Below, one piece after another: positions 8,401 through 17,062 of a stretch of 64,000 nt of DNA. The stretch spans positions 828,001 to 892,000 of the forward strand of contig NZ_CP117516.1 in NCBI RefSeq assembly GCF_028621955.1, given 5' to 3'. Under the pieces are notes generated by a model. That model had not been told where the DNA came from. It saw only the letters and a program-made list of their open reading frames with translations, and did not search any database. Within the stretch, counting starts at the first letter, position 1. The number at the start of each line of letters is the position of its first letter. Made by a program: the position numbers and the translations under genes. Source of the DNA: Erythrobacter sp. BLCC-B19 (GTDB lineage Bacteria; Pseudomonadota; Alphaproteobacteria; Sphingomonadales; Sphingomonadaceae).

Positions 8401-10862
8401 AGGTAGCGAATTGTATCGGTACGTTGGAAAGCCTTGGTGAGCGCCGCACCGGGCTGCGCTTTGCCCCGAATGTCAATGCTGTTCGCGACATGCTCGAGAC
8501 GCGCCGGACCGATTTTGTCGCGGCATCATCGTCTGCGATTGATCCCGCTTGCTTCCTTGGTGGTTGGCTGGAGGAAGCATACCTCTGGGATTACGACATG
8601 CCGTCCTATTCGCACCGAGCGGGTGATACGAATGGCTACTACCTTCTGTCTCGCGTCAAGCAGGCGGATCGCGAGGCGCTTTCGAAAGCACTAGCGCGGT
8701 TGCCGGGATGTACATCGATCACCCCCAACCAAGTTCAGGATGTGCTGCTTGAAATCGCTCGCCGAGGAATTCCCACGATCCGGGGTCTAGCGGGCGACAA
8801 TGCCGGAGCCACCGGTGATCTTGGGCTCTTTGTAGCTGTCCGGATGTTGCAGGATCGGTTTCGGCTCTCGAACATCGGGGAAAGCCTGATCCCCGTAATC
8901 GAGGGAAGCGGTGACGAACTTTCTGTCTGCATCATCGTGCCTGTGGATCCTTTTCGAGGCTATTTTTCCGATCTCGCGAAGTCACTTGGAAAGGATCGAA
9001 AGGACACCTCCCTGTCGCGCCCTGACCTGTTGGTTGTCGGCGCGAAGGTGGGGCAGAGCGGCGTCCGGATCCATTTGACACCCGTTGAAGTGAAGTGCCG
9101 ACCGGGATCGATTTTTCCGGCCTCTGAAGTCGACGACGCGCTAGAGCAGGCCAGAACCTTCTCAAGGCTCCTGACCAGCATGCTACCGCACGACAAGCAG
9201 CCAGTCGCCTGGTCGCTAGGTTTCCAGCATCTGTTGCTGTCAGTTATTGGCTTCGGAATGAGGGTCTACAGCCAACATCCCGACGTAAAGGGACGTGAGG
9301 GACAATGGTCCTTACTGCACGAACGCCTTGCATCAGCGATCCTTGGTCCCGATCCCTGTGTCTCGATTGACCAACGCGGCCGACTCATCATTGTCGACGA
9401 CAGTCCGCGCAGCGGGGTTCGGGACCGCGATGAGGACGGCTTCGACGAAACCATTACGATAGGCAGCGCCGATGCCGGTGGTGTCGTGGCTGGTGATCCT
9501 CTTACGTTTTACGATAGCGTTCGAGCTAAAGTTGGCTCGTGGGGCTTTTTCCCGGATGGAGCGGCCCAACTCATCAGCGAAGCGCGACCGCCGGCAACCG
9601 ATTCAGCTGAGAACGTCTCTGGAGATACAGTTTGCCTAGACGACGTCGCCGAACGGCCTGCACCGCCCTCCGGTGATGCGGCTGGTCCCGCCGGTCCGGA
9701 ACGCCATGTTGAGGCAGACGCTTCGTCAGGAATCGCTCTTTCTATTGGCTCCACCGTAGACAGCTTCAAAACGAGTGAAATCGTATTGAACATCTCGGAC
9801 ACACGGCTGAACCAACTGAACATGGGCGTCGTTGGTGATTTGGGAACTGGCAAGACGCAGCTGCTTAAGTCGTTAATCCTTCAGATCTCCGATGCTGCGG
9901 CCGCCAACCGGGGCATTCGCCCTAGGTTTCTGATCTTCGATTACAAGCGAGATTACAGCAGCCCGGATTTTGTCGAGGCGACTGGCGCACGCGTCGTCAA
10001 ACCCTATCGCCTTCCACTAAATCTCTTTGATACCAGTACGCTCGGCGACGCTGCAGCTCCATGGCTTGATAGGTTCCGCTTCTTTGCCGACGTTTTAGAC
10101 AAGATATACAGCGGGATCGGTCCGGTACAGCGAGACAAGCTCAAGAAGGCTGTGCGCGCTGCCTACGAGTCCTGCCTCTCTGGCGAGCAGCCAACATTGT
10201 ATGATGTGCATTCGGCCTACGCCGAGCTGCTCGATGGCAAATCAGATTCGCCAATGGCGATCATAGACGATCTGGTAGACATGGAGGTATTTGCTGCCAA
10301 GACGAGCGATACCCAGCCGTTCGACGAGTTTCTTGACGGAGTGGTCGTAATCTCTTTGGATGCTCTCGGTCAGGACGACCGCAGCAAAAACATGCTCGTC
10401 GCCGTGATGTTGAACATGTTCTATGAAAATATGCTCCGCACCCCCAAGCGGCCATTCATCGGCTCGGATCCGCAGCTGCGCGCAGTTGATTCCTACCTAC
10501 TGGTCGATGAAGCAGACAACATCATGCGATATGAATTCGACGTCCTGAGAAAGCTGCTGCTGCAGGGTCGCGAGTTCGGGGTCGGCGTCATACTTGCCTC
10601 ACAATACCTGCGTCACTTCAAAGTGAACGCGACCGACTATCGCGAGCCGCTCTTGAGCTGGTTCTTACACAAGGTGCCCAACGTTACCCCGGCAGAACTC
10701 TCCGCCCTTGGCCTAACGGGAAGCGCAGCTGAGTTGGCCGAACGTGTGAAATCGCTTCAGGTGCACCAGTGCCTATACAAGTCGTTTGACGTTTCAGGGG
10801 AGGTCGTTCGAGGACTGCCATTTTTCGAACTGATGGCACAGCGAAAGCGCGATTCAAGTTAA
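5403..10862 (+). CDS. Giant HerA/FtsK-type ATPase with PD-(D/E)xK-like site, DndH/DptH-like
   Basis: This is an 1819-residue protein. The C-terminal third holds a HerA/FtsK-type P-loop domain: Walker A GDLGTGKT at 1478-1485, FLIFDYKRDYSS shortly after, and Walker B LLVDEADN with D1702 and E1703. Upstream, PDLLVV at 1207 and VEVK at 1228-1231 form a PD-X20-ExK pattern (D1208, E1229, K1231), typical of restriction-type nucleases. The N-terminal about 1000 residues are unassigned, with alternating hydrophobic strands and a WHAVAQGVLVEAEAGG helix. Residues around 1400-1460 are low complexity and probably a linker before the motor. Length, a FtsK/HerA C-terminus and the company of a smaller ATPase match DndH (DptH) of phosphorothioation restriction. 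It is the last gene of the operon and would be the DNA translocating or cutting subunit acting on DNA without the cognate 5-methylcytosine mark. The nuclease call rests on a short motif. Confidence 0.65.
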   Translation: MSRLATIIAEIVRDKLAQAPDEARGEIRLIFHGPQREILDQVFLELTADSAENHGVPILLQLPILPEGQENPAIGVSGYCNDTHLLNLRNSPAQPTFLALVPPGQHSMRSVTSTTDEFGVSAVNNGGNVPFEDWWADEFVQHLVSLAIRQAGIPLQQQDEARSLIGKAAAAADEMDQRKHERSAVWRLLARLFSIESGLHGLGSGSLISLACGAPPTRDGSISSREQMAILEKIADAMSDGFAPGIRRAQDNADEEDIRHLEAFLAHLKEACDLPTAFERATSAFYAPENGSTVPPPPDWWRGLTTEKWSELLTEETVAQGDIRMGCTNSLIPTGKGMPVLVESKVALSFETVGPDATGTVVCIDRGKNNRLGEVTVGEEEAIFVDGTPPIHKAPIRYSATADGFKPGAIKVISLASWHAGIFVTCRLAKKLTPPKKPTGRVRGGPDLVTTLNVPGSGRYELLIFTSPGVELDETAIGTLEDGQDREDARQTLMVRPVRDGFHQLEIEAETNYQADISFRRTAADGSETHGTCRVLVTVEDVVEQGCRSEFERLIRANRRVIEPSEAKPVVQLNRSARSSSLQDWMLSEESVGQSYLPIVLADDYVDAWVQPNWSQDNGPIFSRGRFLQDPRPLASEFIPPAGFVEARQKLAARVRGSGDQNGLVESAELGKWLAADQDFRALVEQYLDSYQAWLAAEPDVACWVDVAVVTSLEDDRRTISRVPDAILLSPLHPVRIAWHAVAQGVLVEAEAGGNPCPAVSVLDPDCVPDLITLSLRSPGGIEKVDFLAVENGTDYWSVLWNGDRLGRLPSRSRLAPFGDGFGISVGGISVGFSAAQVGRALEDVSGLLAAKPVVGVVVASAGGTTDACNEGLIEWCSSKYRDEDTRTLRQAAGPRFIEIYDHRDGEAKPDDATIANLAEDTRNGVRWFVGQPANAQPDLGIIAQLDMSEPSAAQVEGRSPLGRGGLLRHRIRRQLPGAFLSETRQALPSAASGDVLADKVANCIGTLESLGERRTGLRFAPNVNAVRDMLETRRTDFVAASSSAIDPACFLGGWLEEAYLWDYDMPSYSHRAGDTNGYYLLSRVKQADREALSKALARLPGCTSITPNQVQDVLLEIARRGIPTIRGLAGDNAGATGDLGLFVAVRMLQDRFRLSNIGESLIPVIEGSGDELSVCIIVPVDPFRGYFSDLAKSLGKDRKDTSLSRPDLLVVGAKVGQSGVRIHLTPVEVKCRPGSIFPASEVDDALEQARTFSRLLTSMLPHDKQPVAWSLGFQHLLLSVIGFGMRVYSQHPDVKGREGQWSLLHERLASAILGPDPCVSIDQRGRLIIVDDSPRSGVRDRDEDGFDETITIGSADAGGVVAGDPLTFYDSVRAKVGSWGFFPDGAAQLISEARPPATDSAENVSGDTVCLDDVAERPAPPSGDAAGPAGPERHVEADASSGIALSIGSTVDSFKTSEIVLNISDTRLNQLNMGVVGDLGTGKTQLLKSLILQISDAAAANRGIRPRFLIFDYKRDYSSPDFVEATGARVVKPYRLPLNLFDTSTLGDAAAPWLDRFRFFADVLDKIYSGIGPVQRDKLKKAVRAAYESCLSGEQPTLYDVHSAYAELLDGKSDSPMAIIDDLVDMEVFAAKTSDTQPFDEFLDGVVVISLDALGQDDRSKNMLVAVMLNMFYENMLRTPKRPFIGSDPQLRAVDSYLLVDEADNIMRYEFDVLRKLLLQGREFGVGVILASQYLRHFKVNATDYREPLLSWFLHKVPNVTPAELSALGLTGSAAELAERVKSLQVHQCLYKSFDVSGEVVRGLPFFELMAQRKRDSS

Positions 10863-10937
10863 ACATGTCCGCACAAAATCCGACGCGGGCGTCTTCCGCA
10901 CATATTGGCTGGAGAAAGCTCTTTCTTCGTTAGGTTT

Positions 10938-11834
10938 TTACAGGCAGTGAAAGATCCCCCAACCACTCCGCAGCCTTGGCCGCCGCGCTGGCAGCGGTGA
11001 AGATCGCGCGGTTGTCCCCTTTGAGCCTTTCAGCCAACTTGCGAGGTAGCAGGCATGATCCGGACGCGGGGTGACCGACAAGCCAAGGTCGCCGCAGAGG
11101 AAGGCTGAGCCAAGTTCGGCGACCAGCTCCTCCATGGCATAGGCCTCGTCACCGAAGCGCTTGCCAAAGGTGCGGGCTAGGCGATGATCAGCCCCGGTCC
11201 AGTGAACCAGCTCGTGGAGCAGGATGGCATACCAGTTCTGCTCGGCGCTGGCGGTGGTGGTGGTAAAAAACCGCTCGCGATCAGGCATGGTGATCGTGTC
11301 GGTCGAAAGGGTGTAGTGAGCGCTGTCGCCCTGAATGCGGATGGCAGCCCCTGTGGCGGCGATGAAGGCCTCGACATCGGAGATGGGATCGAAGGCCTCG
11401 GCTTCGGGCACTTCGGGCACTCCGGGCAAGGCGTAGCCTTCGACCTGTGCGATGTTGAACACATGCGAGCCCTGCGCGAAGATCCGGCCCGCGCCCTCGC
11501 GCGCTTCGTCTTCGCCGCCCTCGGCCTTGTCCAGCACCTTGTAGAACACGATCGGCGAGGCCTTCTCGCCCTTGCGCACCTGCGCGCCCAGAGACTGCCA
11601 CTGGCGGTAGGTTGCCCAGAGACCGTGCCCGAACTCCTGCGCTTCGGCGCTGGCCCAGAGGGCAAGGACATTGACGCCGCGATAGGCCTTGCGGGTGACC
11701 GCATTGACAGGTCGGGTGAGCGGGGCGCTGCTGCGGTGCCAGGGAAGGGTACAGCCGCCGGTGCCGCGCTCCAGCGCGGCGATGATCTGGTTGGTGATGG
11801 TGTCGTAGATGCTGGCGGTTGCGGAGCTGGCCAT
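10938..11834 (-). pseudogene. ardC: ArdC-type antirestriction zinc protein, C-terminus frameshifted
   Basis: From ATG at 11834 the protein begins MASSATASIYDTITNQII and shows the ArdC layout: an N-terminal ssDNA-binding domain of about 130 residues and a zincin-like C-terminal half with HELVH at residues 207-211 followed by the helix AYAMEELVAELGSAFL that supplies the third ligand. ArdC protects incoming DNA from host restriction. After WL at residues 267-268 the frame turns into Arg/Pro-rich sequence. Reading one base differently from 11030 gives RLKGDNRAIFTAAS and AAEWLGDLSLPVKT with a stop at 10930-10932, matching the usual end of this family (WLxxLKxDxRAIFTAAS). One base therefore seems to be missing, either as a mutation or a sequencing error. 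Zinc-binding residues are intact, so function may survive. It lies next to and convergent with the restriction-like operon, and after the relaxase gene in the transfer block. Confidence 0.75.
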
Positions 11835-12055
11835 GGTGGTAATCCTTCGTCCTGTCGTTGGGAACGCGGATGAAGGGACGGGCCGGATGGCCGGGTGGGT
11901 CAGCGCGAAGCGCGGAACAGCCAACACGGGAGGGCAAAGCCCGAATGGAGCGGGCAGGCTGTTGATCCCGCCCGGCACGGGCCGTCACTCAGGGAGCAGT
12001 TCATTCCATTGGCAGGGCGAAGGATGTCATGGCCCTGTATTCACGCATCATCCGA

Positions 12056-14803
12056 TCAGCCGAGACCAGCACCCAGAGACTTTGCCTTGGACGCGGCTGG
12101 AGCACTCACCTCCATGGCCGTCTGCTTCTCGCCCGCGCGCTCATGGATGGCGCTAATCAGCCGCGCCTTGTCGTCGGTCACGACAATAGCCTCCGACCTC
12201 GCACGCGAGAGCGCGACGTAGAGCATCTTCTGATCGACCAGATTGGCAGAGCGACTGTCGGCGTGGATCAGGACGCGCTCGGCAGTCTGGCCCTGCGCTG
12301 CGTGGGCGGTCTGGACATAGGCATGGCGCAGATGGGCGTCGCGGGGGTCGATGAGATCAAGCCGCTGCTCCCGGCCATTGGCCAGCGCGATGGTCGCCTG
12401 CTGCCGCTCAGTATCGATCCTGGTGATGGTGCCGCGCAACCCGTTGATGCGTCCTGCCTCGCGGTCGTTGCGGGTGAACTGCACGCGGTCGCCCGCCTGC
12501 AATTCCATCGCCTTTGGCTCGAACACCTCGACCTTGCCCGCGCCCCATTGGCGCAGCCGCCAGTCGACGGCTGACCCGTCGGGGGCCTTCAATGCAATAG
12601 CGGCCTTGTCCGGATCGATCTTCTCGACCCGGTAGGCGGCCCCGCGCGAGACGCCCTTGTCGGCATAGTCGCGGGCAAAACGGACGACATCGCCGATGGC
12701 ATAGCTTGCGGCTTGGCGGGTTTCAGCACGGGTCAGGCCTTTGGCTTCCAGCGCCTCGAACCGGACGGCTGCTGCTGACAGCTCACCGCGCTGCGCCAGT
12801 TGCTGGCGGACCATACCGGTGAGAGTATCGCGCCCATCGCGCGAGGGCTCGATCACAAGGGTGCGGGCACGCTCCGCAGGGCTGAGAGCAACGTAGCGCT
12901 GCGCCATCTCCGCAAGCCGTGCATCTCGGCTTGCACCTTCGACCACTTCGCCCCCACCCCGCTCCAGCGCGGCAAGCGCGTTGCCGGCATGGCCCTCGAT
13001 TGACGCCATGACGGCTTCGCGGGTGTCGGCATTTGTCTGCCGCACGACGCTGGCAAGCTTGGCAGTGGCCATGCCAGCCTGCTGCAGTTGAGCAAAGGCA
13101 GCTCCCGCGCCCACCGATCCGAGCTGCCGGACGTCGCCGACCAGGACAAGCCGCGCACCGGCCTTGTCGGCGCTGGCCATCAGCGCCGCCATGTCGCGCG
13201 CAGACAGCATCGAAGCCTCATCGACGATCCAAACCGCGCCCTTGCCGAGGCCCTTGGCTTCCGGCGACACGAGATGCCGCGTCACCGTATCACCGCGAAG
13301 CCCCAGAGCCTCTCCCAACACAGTCGCCGCCGACGCAGTCGGCGCGAGTGCGGTAACCTCTAACCCACTCTTCGCCGCCTCGCGGGCATAGGTCGCCAGC
13401 ACGGTAGTGGTCTTGGCGGTCCCGGCATAGCCCTGCACGGCCGCCACACGGTCGCGCGATGTCAGCAAAGCAGAGGTGGCGCGCTTCTGATCGTCGGTCC
13501 AGGCAAACCCCGCGCGCGCGGATTGCCGCGCGGCGCGCTCGATCACGCGTGCAGCGGCTAGCGGCGAAGCCAGCGGCGCACTAACGCCGCGCCCGGTAGC
13601 TTCAAGGCGCAGCATGGACTGTTCGGTTGCGATCGCGTCGGGCGTGGTAAACCCCGCAAACTCTGCCCCGCGCCGGTCGAGAAAGGCGCGCGGCACTAGC
13701 GCACCGCGCTCGCCCGCTTCGGCAATGGCAGAGCTGATGGCGCTGTGGCTGAGCCTGCCAAAGGCATAGTCGCCCGCCTCACGCGCCAGCGTGCTGGCCG
13801 GGAACACGGCCTGACGCTCGGACAGCTTGGCGGCAGCCCAGGCGACAGCGCGCGCTGCGAGCATCTCAGGGCTCGCTGCCAGTTCGCCTGTCTTTGCCCG
13901 CTCTTCGGCCTCGGCGATGACGCGCGCCTGCGCCGCCTCGCCAAAACCTTTGGCCTCGGCGGTGGCGCGCCATTCTGCCCGTAGGGTCTTGTGATCTACT
14001 TGGCTCTTGGCCTCTCGGGTATCAAGCGCGGCGATCTGCTTTTCGGCGGCGCTGGCCTCCTCCCGGCTCGTGCCGCGCTCGGCAAGCCGCGCATCGATGG
14101 CAGCCGTGCGCTGGCTGAGGGCCTCGATCACCTTGTCAGGAACGCCTGTGATCTCGAACATGGCATCCCTGGCAGCCTCGATCCGGTACCCCAGCTCAGC
14201 TGCACCGTGCGCAAGCTCCTGCCGGTAGATCGCCCCGATCTCCTTCTGCAGTTGGTAGAGCGCGCGTGGCTCAAGGCTGCGCCAGTTACCGTCCTTGTCC
14301 TGTGTCGCATTGAGGATCACCGCATGGGTGTGCAACTGCGGGTCCTGCGCGCGGCTTGTGGCATGACGGAAGGTGGCGATGGTGAGGTTGCCGGTTTCCT
14401 CCCGCCGCACCTCCCCGCCCTCGCGCACCCGGGTTGCCGCCATGTGCTGCTCGACATGGCCAAGCGCGGCTTTGACCGCTGCCGCATGCGCAGCGATCAG
14501 CCGCTTGTCGCCCGCAACCTCGGCCATGATCGAGACCGACTTGGGCGCGGAAAAGGTGATATCCCAACCCGGTCGGTGCTCGATCTTGCCATCGCGGGTG
14601 GTGCCAAGCTGCTGCCCGGCAACGCGGCCTTCGAGCAGCTCGGCAAACTCCACGCGGTCTACTTCGCCAGACAGGCCCAGCGCAGCTGAGGCCTCTCCGA
14701 ACCACTCCGAGGGCGCAAAGCCGCCCTCGGCATAGTAGTCATCGGCCTCGTAGTAGCTGGCTGCCTGACCGGCGCTGGTGAGCGAGGAGACCGAAGCCAC
14801 CAT
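12056..14803 (-). CDS. MobF-family conjugative relaxase with helicase domain (TrwC/TraA-like)
   Basis: The 915-residue protein nicks the transfer origin and unwinds the strand to be moved. The N-terminal relaxase domain has the paired tyrosines of MobF enzymes (Y17-Y18 and Y23-Y24 in SYYEADDYYAEGG) and the three-histidine metal site H147, H158, H160 (DPQLHTHAV). A SF1 helicase follows, with TDDQKRA (about 436-442), Walker A GYAGTAKTT (458-466), Walker B WIVDEASML, and late motifs TAHAAQGQTAERV and YVALSRARSE. The length suits complete relaxases of this clade and no frameshift is seen. Its ATG shares one base with the stop of the coupling-protein gene (TGATG), so the two are co-translated. It belongs to an integrated mobilisable or conjugative element. 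No Mpf/T4SS gene is present in the window. Confidence 0.93.
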   Translation of the reverse strand: MVASVSSLTSAGQAASYYEADDYYAEGGFAPSEWFGEASAALGLSGEVDRVEFAELLEGRVAGQQLGTTRDGKIEHRPGWDITFSAPKSVSIMAEVAGDKRLIAAHAAAVKAALGHVEQHMAATRVREGGEVRREETGNLTIATFRHATSRAQDPQLHTHAVILNATQDKDGNWRSLEPRALYQLQKEIGAIYRQELAHGAAELGYRIEAARDAMFEITGVPDKVIEALSQRTAAIDARLAERGTSREEASAAEKQIAALDTREAKSQVDHKTLRAEWRATAEAKGFGEAAQARVIAEAEERAKTGELAASPEMLAARAVAWAAAKLSERQAVFPASTLAREAGDYAFGRLSHSAISSAIAEAGERGALVPRAFLDRRGAEFAGFTTPDAIATEQSMLRLEATGRGVSAPLASPLAAARVIERAARQSARAGFAWTDDQKRATSALLTSRDRVAAVQGYAGTAKTTTVLATYAREAAKSGLEVTALAPTASAATVLGEALGLRGDTVTRHLVSPEAKGLGKGAVWIVDEASMLSARDMAALMASADKAGARLVLVGDVRQLGSVGAGAAFAQLQQAGMATAKLASVVRQTNADTREAVMASIEGHAGNALAALERGGGEVVEGASRDARLAEMAQRYVALSPAERARTLVIEPSRDGRDTLTGMVRQQLAQRGELSAAAVRFEALEAKGLTRAETRQAASYAIGDVVRFARDYADKGVSRGAAYRVEKIDPDKAAIALKAPDGSAVDWRLRQWGAGKVEVFEPKAMELQAGDRVQFTRNDREAGRINGLRGTITRIDTERQQATIALANGREQRLDLIDPRDAHLRHAYVQTAHAAQGQTAERVLIHADSRSANLVDQKMLYVALSRARSEAIVVTDDKARLISAIHERAGEKQTAMEVSAPAASKAKSLGAGLG

Positions 14804-16647
14804 CAGACCGGTCCCGCCTCATGGCCGTCCTTGGTACCTGACTCCGGTTCGGAGTCAGAGGGGACGGCAATCACGCTGACCCGGCTCCACAAGGTGCTCG
14901 CCGGATCGCCCGCGATAAAGGCAGGCTGGCGCGGCGAGCCCCGCCGGGCGATGTGCTCAGCCGTGAGCCCGATCCGCGCAACCGGAAGGCCGTCGGGCAG
15001 CAGCAGAAAGCCCTGATGCGGAGGAAGACGCAGTTCGCTTTCGAGTACGGCCGCGCGGAACTGGCGCTGCGTGGCAATGGCGGTGCGGGGTACCTCCTTG
15101 CCGACCATCAAGGTGTCGGTTGCCATCCGCATTTCGACTTCGCACTGGCCGATCGTCTCGCTCGCCCACTGGCGGGTTTCGCGGTCAACGGTCTGCAAGA
15201 ACAGCTTGGTGTTGCAGCAGGCGAGCATGGCCTCGGCGATGTTGTCACCATAGCGATGACGCATCTGCCCCAGCGCCTGAAAGGTGAGGGCGATCGCCGC
15301 GCCAAACTTGCGACCTTCGGGCAGAAGGCGCGCGAGGTTTTCGACGCGGGGCAGGTCCGCAAGCTCATCGAGCACAAACCAGATGCGCCGCTCGGGCGAT
15401 GGCGAGAGGCCCAGCACGGCGCTCGCCGCGCATTCGAGCCAGCATGCCTTCAGCGGCTTGGCCGCCTCGAAATAGTCCTCCTTGCGCGGCACGAAGATCC
15501 AGGGTTTGGCACCCTCGATCCGGTCCAGCCCGACAATGAAATCGCGGAAGGCAAAGCGCGCCGCGTTCTCCTGTTCGACCTTCAGGAACTGGATCAGGTT
15601 GGCCGCCTTGGCGAGCATGAAGAGCACGCTGCCGGTGGCGCGGTCGGCGTCATCGGCGAAGGTGCGGGCGGAGGATGTATGCCCGAGCCAGGCCTTCAGC
15701 TGTTTCTTGCTCTTGACCTGTAAGGCATCGAGCAGGGCCTCGAGACTGCCGTTCTTCTCAGCCCAGAGCGAGCGCATCATATTGGCGACCAGAATGCGGC
15801 TCGTCTCGAGCCAGACATCATCATCCTGACTGCCGGTTTCGGAGACCAGCTGGCGCGCGATCCGGTCGGCATCGGCGGGGTGCGATATCTCGTCGAAGGG
15901 CGACCAGAAGGCGCAGCGGGCATCGAAGGGATTGAGGATAATGTCGCCGCGCGCAGGGTTGTAATAGTGCGCGATGAACTCGCCCGATGTGTCGTAGACG
16001 AGGGCGGCTTCGCCGCGCGCTTCGATACCGTCGAGCATCTGACGCAGGACCGTGGTCTTGCCGCTCCCTGTGGTACCGAGTAAGGCAAAATGCCGGGTCT
16101 CGATCCGCTGCGGGATGGGGACCGGCCCGATCTGGAGCGCACCCCCGCCGGACATCGAGCGGGTCCGCGCGGCAACCTCTTCCTGGCGCGCCAGACGGGT
16201 ACCGCCGATCACCCTGTCGGCCAGCGTATCGCGCCCTTGCGAGGACATGGTGCGCTGGATCAGCCAGACCACCAGAAGCCCCAGGGCGCAGCCCAGAACT
16301 GCCCCGATGATGAGCACAGCGACAGCCTTGGAGAAGGTTCCTGCGATGAATGGCTCGTTGGCAAAAGCAGCCGCTGAGACGGTAGCACGGTACCCCTCCA
16401 GCGACACGTTCATCATCAGGTCCCTGCCCGCTATCTCGCCCAGAATGACGAGGGCCTTGGCCATCAGACATTGCCCCGCCACCTTGAGCTCGGGAGCGCT
16501 CATGACGAACTGCGGCGCGATGATTGCGCCTGCGCCGCCTGACAGCAGAACGAGCTTCGCAAAGAACCCGAAACGCTGCTGCCACTGCGCCATGCGCACG
16601 CGCCACAGCGCGTGGGCACGGGTGATGAAGTCGTTGCCTGCCGTCAT
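14803..16647 (-). CDS. Type IV coupling protein (TraD/VirD4-like ATPase)
   Basis: The 614-residue inner-membrane ATPase brings the relaxase-DNA complex to a type IV secretion channel. Two hydrophobic segments near residues 28-50 and 107-130 anchor it. The cytoplasmic motor has Walker A GTTGSGKT (191-198), the strand ALVYDTSGEF, and the Walker B-like WFVLDELADLPRV further on. The phrase GGTRLARQEEVAARTR before the motor is typical of TraD-type proteins that recruit DNA. It overlaps the ribbon-helix-helix gene upstream by four bases and the relaxase gene downstream by one, so the three form one operon. No gene for the channel itself lies nearby, so the element either uses another element's channel or carries its own beyond the left edge. 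Confidence 0.9.
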   Translation of the reverse strand: MTAGNDFITRAHALWRVRMAQWQQRFGFFAKLVLLSGGAGAIIAPQFVMSAPELKVAGQCLMAKALVILGEIAGRDLMMNVSLEGYRATVSAAAFANEPFIAGTFSKAVAVLIIGAVLGCALGLLVVWLIQRTMSSQGRDTLADRVIGGTRLARQEEVAARTRSMSGGGALQIGPVPIPQRIETRHFALLGTTGSGKTTVLRQMLDGIEARGEAALVYDTSGEFIAHYYNPARGDIILNPFDARCAFWSPFDEISHPADADRIARQLVSETGSQDDDVWLETSRILVANMMRSLWAEKNGSLEALLDALQVKSKKQLKAWLGHTSSARTFADDADRATGSVLFMLAKAANLIQFLKVEQENAARFAFRDFIVGLDRIEGAKPWIFVPRKEDYFEAAKPLKACWLECAASAVLGLSPSPERRIWFVLDELADLPRVENLARLLPEGRKFGAAIALTFQALGQMRHRYGDNIAEAMLACCNTKLFLQTVDRETRQWASETIGQCEVEMRMATDTLMVGKEVPRTAIATQRQFRAAVLESELRLPPHQGFLLLPDGLPVARIGLTAEHIARRGSPRQPAFIAGDPASTLWSRVSVIAVPSDSEPESGTKDGHEAGPV

Positions 16648-17015
16648 CGCTCGCTCTCCTCTGCCAGCTTGCGCTGGCGCGCGAATGCGGCCCGCGCTTC
16701 GGCGGCAATGACCTCGTCGGATGTGCGTCCGCCGAGCGCTGACGAGCGGGCATAGGCATAGGCTGCGCAGGCCGTGAACAGGGTGCGGTCAAGCACCCGT
16801 TCGGCATCGGCAAGGCGCGCTGATATCGACCCGATCACACTCGCCATTTCGGCAAGATCGGTCTCCCGGTCAGCGTCGTGGATCAAGGCCAGAAGCCCCT
16901 CTTCAACGACGCGGCCAAGCATGGCGTACTGGCTGAGCCCGCGCCGCTGCGCGAACTCGGCGAGCACCCGGTATTGCGACGGATTGAGGCGCACCGTCTG
17001 CACCCGCGCGCTCAT
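16644..17015 (-). CDS. Ribbon-helix-helix-like mobilisation accessory protein
   Basis: The 123-residue protein begins MSARVQTVRLNPSQYRVLAE, a basic strand followed by helices that fits the ribbon-helix-helix DNA-binding fold of relaxosome accessory proteins. The remainder is predicted helical (DLAEMASVIGSISARLADAERVL), suited to oligomer formation or contact with the coupling protein. It is the first of three overlapping genes leading to the coupling protein and relaxase, and a possible transfer origin lies immediately upstream. These facts suggest it binds oriT and may regulate the operon. The fold is inferred from the N-terminal pattern only. Confidence 0.65.
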   Translation of the reverse strand: MSARVQTVRLNPSQYRVLAEFAQRRGLSQYAMLGRVVEEGLLALIHDADRETDLAEMASVIGSISARLADAERVLDRTLFTACAAYAYARSSALGGRTSDEVIAAEARAAFARQRKLAEESER

Positions 17016-17040
17016 TGCACCGCCTCCGGGGCGATGCGAT

Positions 17041-17062
17041 CCGCCATCGCGAAAAATGGCGG
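17041..17062. repeat. Inverted repeat, candidate transfer origin (oriT)
   Basis: CCGCCAT and ATGGCGG form a perfect 7 bp inverted repeat around an 8-base spacer, 26 bases upstream of the accessory-protein start codon. An imperfect repeat rich in GATGC/GCATC lies about 110 bases further on. Relaxases of the MobF family recognise a hairpin next to the nick, and oriT is usually just before the mobilisation operon, so this is a reasonable place. No known nic consensus could be matched; a regulatory operator is an alternative. Confidence 0.3.

Noticed and set aside
425..10862. BREX or DISARM identity for the first operon
   Set aside because: No PglZ phosphatase, PglX-type adenine methylase, SNF2 helicase, DUF1998 or phospholipase gene; the modification enzyme is C5-cytosine and the large protein is HerA/FtsK-like.
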